A stretch of DNA of 64,000 bases from contig NZ_KE340326.1 of NCBI RefSeq assembly GCF_000413435.1, positions 186,001 through 250,000 on the forward strand. Reading direction: 5' to 3'. Under the pieces are notes generated by a model, which did not search any database, was not told the origin of the DNA, and worked only from the letters and a program-made list of their open reading frames with translations. The translations under genes were made by a program, and so were the position numbers. The DNA is from Campylobacter ureolyticus ACS-301-V-Sch3b (GTDB taxonomy: Bacteria > Campylobacterota > Campylobacteria > Campylobacterales > Campylobacteraceae). How positions within the stretch are numbered: position 1 is the first letter of the stretch; every line of letters starts with the position of its first letter. Positions 61,667 through 64,000 of the stretch are shown here, piece by piece.

Positions 61667-62383
61667 ATGAAAAAAATAGTTTTAACTTCAATTATCGCAG
61701 CAAGCTCAATGTTTGCAGCAACTGATGCGGAAATCAAAAATTTCTTTGAGCAAATGGTACCAGGTCATGCTATGAGCGTAGAAGTAGAAAAAAGAACCCC
61801 AATCCCAGGATTAGATGGATTTGAAGAGGTTATTTATAAAGTAAGCCAAGGTGATTTTAGCCAAAAAGATGCAATTTATACAAAAGGTGATTTTATAGCT
61901 CAAGATCTTTTTAACATTAAAACAAAAAAAAGCTATAAAGAAGAGTTTATAAACGGTATGATAAATGAAAGTATTGCTGAAATCTATAAAAAAGAAGAGA
62001 CAAAAAATATAATCAAACTTGGAAATGATCCTAAAAAAGAAACTTTAATTATGCTAAGTGATGCAGATTGCCCATTCTGTAAAAGAGAAATAGCAAGCAT
62101 AGAGGATAATTTAAAAGAAAATAATTATGAAATAATTATGACTTCTATCCACGGACCAGCTTCTCATGCAAAAAGTGCTAAAATTTACGAAGAAGTAGCT
62201 AAAGCAAAAAATGATGCTGAGAAAATAAAAGTTCTTAAAAAATACTATGCTGATAATATCCCAGCAGTTGAGGGAGTAGATCAAAAAGAAATCGATAGAC
62301 TTAACTCTTTAGCTGAGAAATACTTCAAAGCTGGCGTTCAAGGCGTTCCATATATTGTAAATAAAAAAGAACTTGTAAAATAA
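61667..62383 (+). CDS. Periplasmic DsbC/DsbG-like thiol:disulfide protein
   Basis: 238-residue exported thioredoxin-fold protein, counterpart of Cj1380 next to selAB. The signal peptide is cleaved after MFAA (about 18). An N-terminal domain (to about 120) precedes the thioredoxin fold with the catalytic CPFC motif in LSDADCPFCKRE. The cis-Pro loop is GVQGVPYIV. Isomerase versus oxidase activity cannot be decided. Its neighbours handle redox-active Cys/Sec proteins. Confidence 0.9.
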   Translation: MKKIVLTSIIAASSMFAATDAEIKNFFEQMVPGHAMSVEVEKRTPIPGLDGFEEVIYKVSQGDFSQKDAIYTKGDFIAQDLFNIKTKKSYKEEFINGMINESIAEIYKKEETKNIIKLGNDPKKETLIMLSDADCPFCKREIASIEDNLKENNYEIIMTSIHGPASHAKSAKIYEEVAKAKNDAEKIKVLKKYYADNIPAVEGVDQKEIDRLNSLAEKYFKAGVQGVPYIVNKKELVK

Positions 62384-62390
62384 TAAAATA

Positions 62391-62417
62391 TTAAAGTCCT
62401 AAATTTTAGGACTTTAA
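62391..62417. terminator. Bidirectional terminator after the DsbC/G-like gene
   Basis: A near-perfect 13-base-armed palindrome (62391-62403 and 62405-62417) lies 7 bases after the stop codon and 5 bases beyond the end of the converging small gene. In practice the stem is about 11 bp with a 5-base loop. Confidence 0.8.
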
Positions 62418-62422
62418 AACAA

Positions 62423-62584
62423 CTAATGAGTTGGAATTTTAACTGCTTGAGTGCTGTTTTGATCTTTTAAAAACTCACTAAATTTTGTTTTATTGCTTTC
62501 AATTTTATTTTTATTGCTCGTATTTAAATCACTTGCTGCGAAAATAAAATTAAAAAATAATGAAAATAAGATAATTTTTTTCAT
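62423..62584 (-). CDS. Small secreted protein, 53 residues, unknown function
   Basis: A short ORF from ATG 62584 to TAG at 62423-62425, preceded by AGGAAAA six to seven bases upstream. It reads MKKIILFSLFFNFIFAAS at the start, a convincing signal peptide with cleavage after FAA, then a Lys/Asn/Ser-rich mature part of about 36 residues ending KIPTH. It begins 9 bases after mqnA on the same strand and ends at a strong hairpin, so it is probably the last gene of that operon. No family was recognised. Confidence 0.65.
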   Translation of the reverse strand: MKKIILFSLFFNFIFAASDLNTSNKNKIESNKTKFSEFLKDQNSTQAVKIPTH

Positions 62585-62593
62585 GTTTTTTTC

Positions 62594-63271
62594 CTAATTT
62601 GGGTTAAAATTTAAAAGTCTTGCTTTTTTTAAAAACATATTTAAAGCTTTCTTTTCTTTTATGCAAATTTTATAACTTATATAGTTTAAATACCATAAAA
62701 TTTCAGATTTCTTAACACTTCTTGATTTGGCGTATTGGCTTAAAATATATTGAGGAATTTTCACTTTACTTCTTAAAAATGAATTTGTTAAATTCTCATA
62801 GGCTTTTTTTGAGTCTATAAGACAAAAAACAGCAAAAACAAATGGTAAATTTGTTCTTTCATGCCAAATTTTTCCCATATCATAAAATTTATCAAAACCC
62901 TCATCAAGATAACATTTTAATGCCTTATCGCCTATCACAACACTTCCATTTAAGCCTAAAACTTTGCTTAACATATTTGATGTCATAGAAGCTGGATCTA
63001 AACTTTTAGCTGAGTTTTTTCTAACTAAAACACTTTTAACATCTTTTTTTGCAACAATTCCCATATTTAATTTTTTATATTTTTTTCGCCTACTTTCAAC
63101 ACTTGATATAACAGCAGCATCAACACGCCTATTGTAAAGTTTTTTACAAAGCACACTTGGTACATCTTTTTTAAACTCAATACCCTTTTTTACATAACTT
63201 GGAAGCGGATATTTTTTTAAAAACACATGAAAAGGAAGTAAATTTAAATAATCAATCTTTCCAAATAACAT
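62594..63271 (-). CDS. mqnA: Chorismate dehydratase (futalosine pathway)
   Basis: First enzyme of the futalosine menaquinone pathway: chorismate to 3-enolpyruvylbenzoate. 225 residues with the periplasmic-binding-like (MqnA/MqnD) fold. FGKIDYLNLLPFHVFLKK at the start, AAVISSVESRR, and DMGKIWHERTNLPFVFAVF near 140 are family hallmarks. Order on the minus strand is upp, lipoprotein, mqnA, small secreted protein. It overlaps nothing but starts 1 base after the lipoprotein stop. Confidence 0.9.
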   Translation of the reverse strand: MLFGKIDYLNLLPFHVFLKKYPLPSYVKKGIEFKKDVPSVLCKKLYNRRVDAAVISSVESRRKKYKKLNMGIVAKKDVKSVLVRKNSAKSLDPASMTSNMLSKVLGLNGSVVIGDKALKCYLDEGFDKFYDMGKIWHERTNLPFVFAVFCLIDSKKAYENLTNSFLRSKVKIPQYILSQYAKSRSVKKSEILWYLNYISYKICIKEKKALNMFLKKARLLNFNPN

Positions 63272-63272
63272 C

Positions 63273-63584
63273 TTACTCCTTATACGCTAAAACAAGGTTT
63301 ATGGCAAAATTTCCGTAATATAAAATAGCTCTATCACCATTTATTGAGATAGAAACTTCATCGCTTGATAAAATTTGGCTTTTTGGGTTTTTTCTTAAAA
63401 GTTTAAATTCATTAAAATTTGCATCTTTTAAAACCGCACTTTGAAATCCATCACTACTTCTAAGCTCTACCACAACGCCATTTAAACCTATAAAATAAAT
63501 AGCCTTTTGATTTTGTAAATTTAATGAGTCTTTAGAAGCACAACCAATAAATACAAAAATAAAAAAAGCTATAAAAAATCTCAT
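63273..63584 (-). CDS. Small lipoprotein, unknown function
   Basis: 103-residue lipoprotein with lipobox FIGC (Cys15). The mature part is beta-rich: KAIYFIGLNGVVVELRSSDG, then FKLLRKNPKSQIL, then GDRAILYYGNFAINLVL. The strand order and the AILYYGNFAINL end resemble lysozyme-inhibitor (MliC/PliC) domains, but the diagnostic Ser/Lys motif is not evident, so this is only a suggestion. It begins 1 base after the upp stop and ends 1 base before mqnA. Confidence 0.7.
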   Translation of the reverse strand: MRFFIAFFIFVFIGCASKDSLNLQNQKAIYFIGLNGVVVELRSSDGFQSAVLKDANFNEFKLLRKNPKSQILSSDEVSISINGDRAILYYGNFAINLVLAYKE

Positions 63585-63585
63585 A

Positions 63586-64000
63586 CTAACTTAAGGTATT
63601 AAAAACCCTATCTCCAGCATCTCCAAGCCCTGGAACGATATAGCCTTTTTCATTTAAGCCCTCATCTATGGCTGAGACATATACATTAACATCTGGAAAT
63701 TTCTCACTAAATTTCTTAAGTCCTTCTGGTGCTGCTATAATAGAGATAAATTTAATATTCTTAACGCCTTTTTGTTTTAAAAACTTAACTGCTTCAATAG
63801 CTGTCCCACCGGTTGCAAACATTGGATCAATTACAATTGCGGTTCTGTTTTTATAATCATCTGGAAGTTTTGCATAAAAGAAATTTGCTTCTAGGCTTTT
63901 TTCATCTCTTTGAAATCCCAAAAATCCAACACTTGCATCAGGAATAATCTTAAACACTGCATCAAGCATACCAAGAGCAGCTCGTAAAATCGGGCAAATC
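63586..64000 (-). CDS. upp: Uracil phosphoribosyltransferase, 3' part (runs off the window)
   Basis: Salvages uracil to UMP with PRPP. Only the C-terminal 137 residues are in the window; the frame is open to the right edge and reads ICPILRAALGMLDAV there, as expected. The PRPP-binding motif VIDPMFATGGTAIEAV and the C-terminal uracil loop YIVPGLGDAGDRVFNT are intact. The 5' end and promoter lie beyond 64000. Confidence 0.96.
   Translation of the reverse strand, partial: ICPILRAALGMLDAVFKIIPDASVGFLGFQRDEKSLEANFFYAKLPDDYKNRTAIVIDPMFATGGTAIEAVKFLKQKGVKNIKFISIIAAPEGLKKFSEKFPDVNVYVSAIDEGLNEKGYIVPGLGDAGDRVFNTLS

Noticed and set aside
1-64000. tRNA, rRNA or CRISPR features, including selC
   Set aside because: No tRNA-like T-loop/acceptor pattern, rRNA core or spaced direct repeats were found when reading the intergenic regions; selC and selD must lie outside.

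Overview
The window looks like chromosomal DNA from a Campylobacter species. The DNA is strongly AT-rich. Gene order follows blocks I remember from C. jejuni: folK, aroQ, amidohydrolase and sppA; tyrA, M23 peptidase, lpxC, tsaB, thrB, ylxR, infB, rbfA and rimP beside bamA; the eight-gene ftr1/p19 iron locus; and selA, selB and a DsbC-like gene. Futalosine-type menaquinone genes, NrfHA, and a Sec-containing formate dehydrogenase also fit. The AT bias and the accessory genes suggest a non-jejuni species, possibly near C. ureolyticus, but the species is a guess.

Layout. 1-6.4 kb (minus): metE, a gap with a possible leader peptide, then mnmA, a LOG-family gene, folK, an M24 peptidase and aroQ. 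6.5-8.6 kb (plus): an aminofutalosine-deaminase-like gene and sppA. 8.6-12.7 kb (minus): two paralogous DASS carboxylate transporters and ribD. 12.8-16.3 kb: a DUF805 protein, then nrfHA with a canonical FNR/CRP-type box at about -41.5, a decayed gap, and a small zinc-ribbon membrane protein preceded by an 11-base poly-G/C tract. 16.4-25.0 kb (minus): an RluA-family pseudogene remnant and the translation and envelope block rimP-rbfA-infB-ylxR-thrB-tsaB-lpxC-M23-tyrA. 25.1-30.3 kb (plus): bamA and a large autotransporter. 30.4-33.3 kb (minus): a decayed internal-deletion copy of the phosphate transporter gene, a degenerate metallo-beta-lactamase-like protein and the intact pit. 33.4-46.9 kb (plus): xth, an NSS transporter, the iron locus (FTR1 permease, P19, DUF2318 protein, two FtsX-type permeases, ATPase, two thioredoxin-like lipoproteins), an unknown gene, an MFS transporter, a DUF2156 protein and a GNAT acetyltransferase. 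46.9-55.1 kb (minus): two TraT-like lipoproteins, then the formate dehydrogenase cluster (polyferredoxin, TorD-like chaperone, small Tat protein, fdhA with in-frame TGA, fdhB) and an unknown gene. 55.2-62.4 kb (plus): a solute-binding protein, histidine kinase and response regulator run directly into selA and selB, followed by a DsbC/G-like protein. 62.4-64.0 kb (minus): a 53-residue secreted protein, mqnA, a small lipoprotein and the 3' part of upp.

The strongest functional link is selenium-dependent formate respiration. FdhA carries a TGA at codon 183 followed by a SECIS-like hairpin, and SelA and SelB are encoded in the same window. selA overlaps the stop codon of a response regulator whose kinase sits beside a periplasmic binding protein with an apparently leaderless transcript. 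That linkage is the best candidate here for an undescribed regulatory system. fdhC, fdhD, selC and selD are not in the window. No rRNA, tRNA, CRISPR array or intact insertion sequence was seen.
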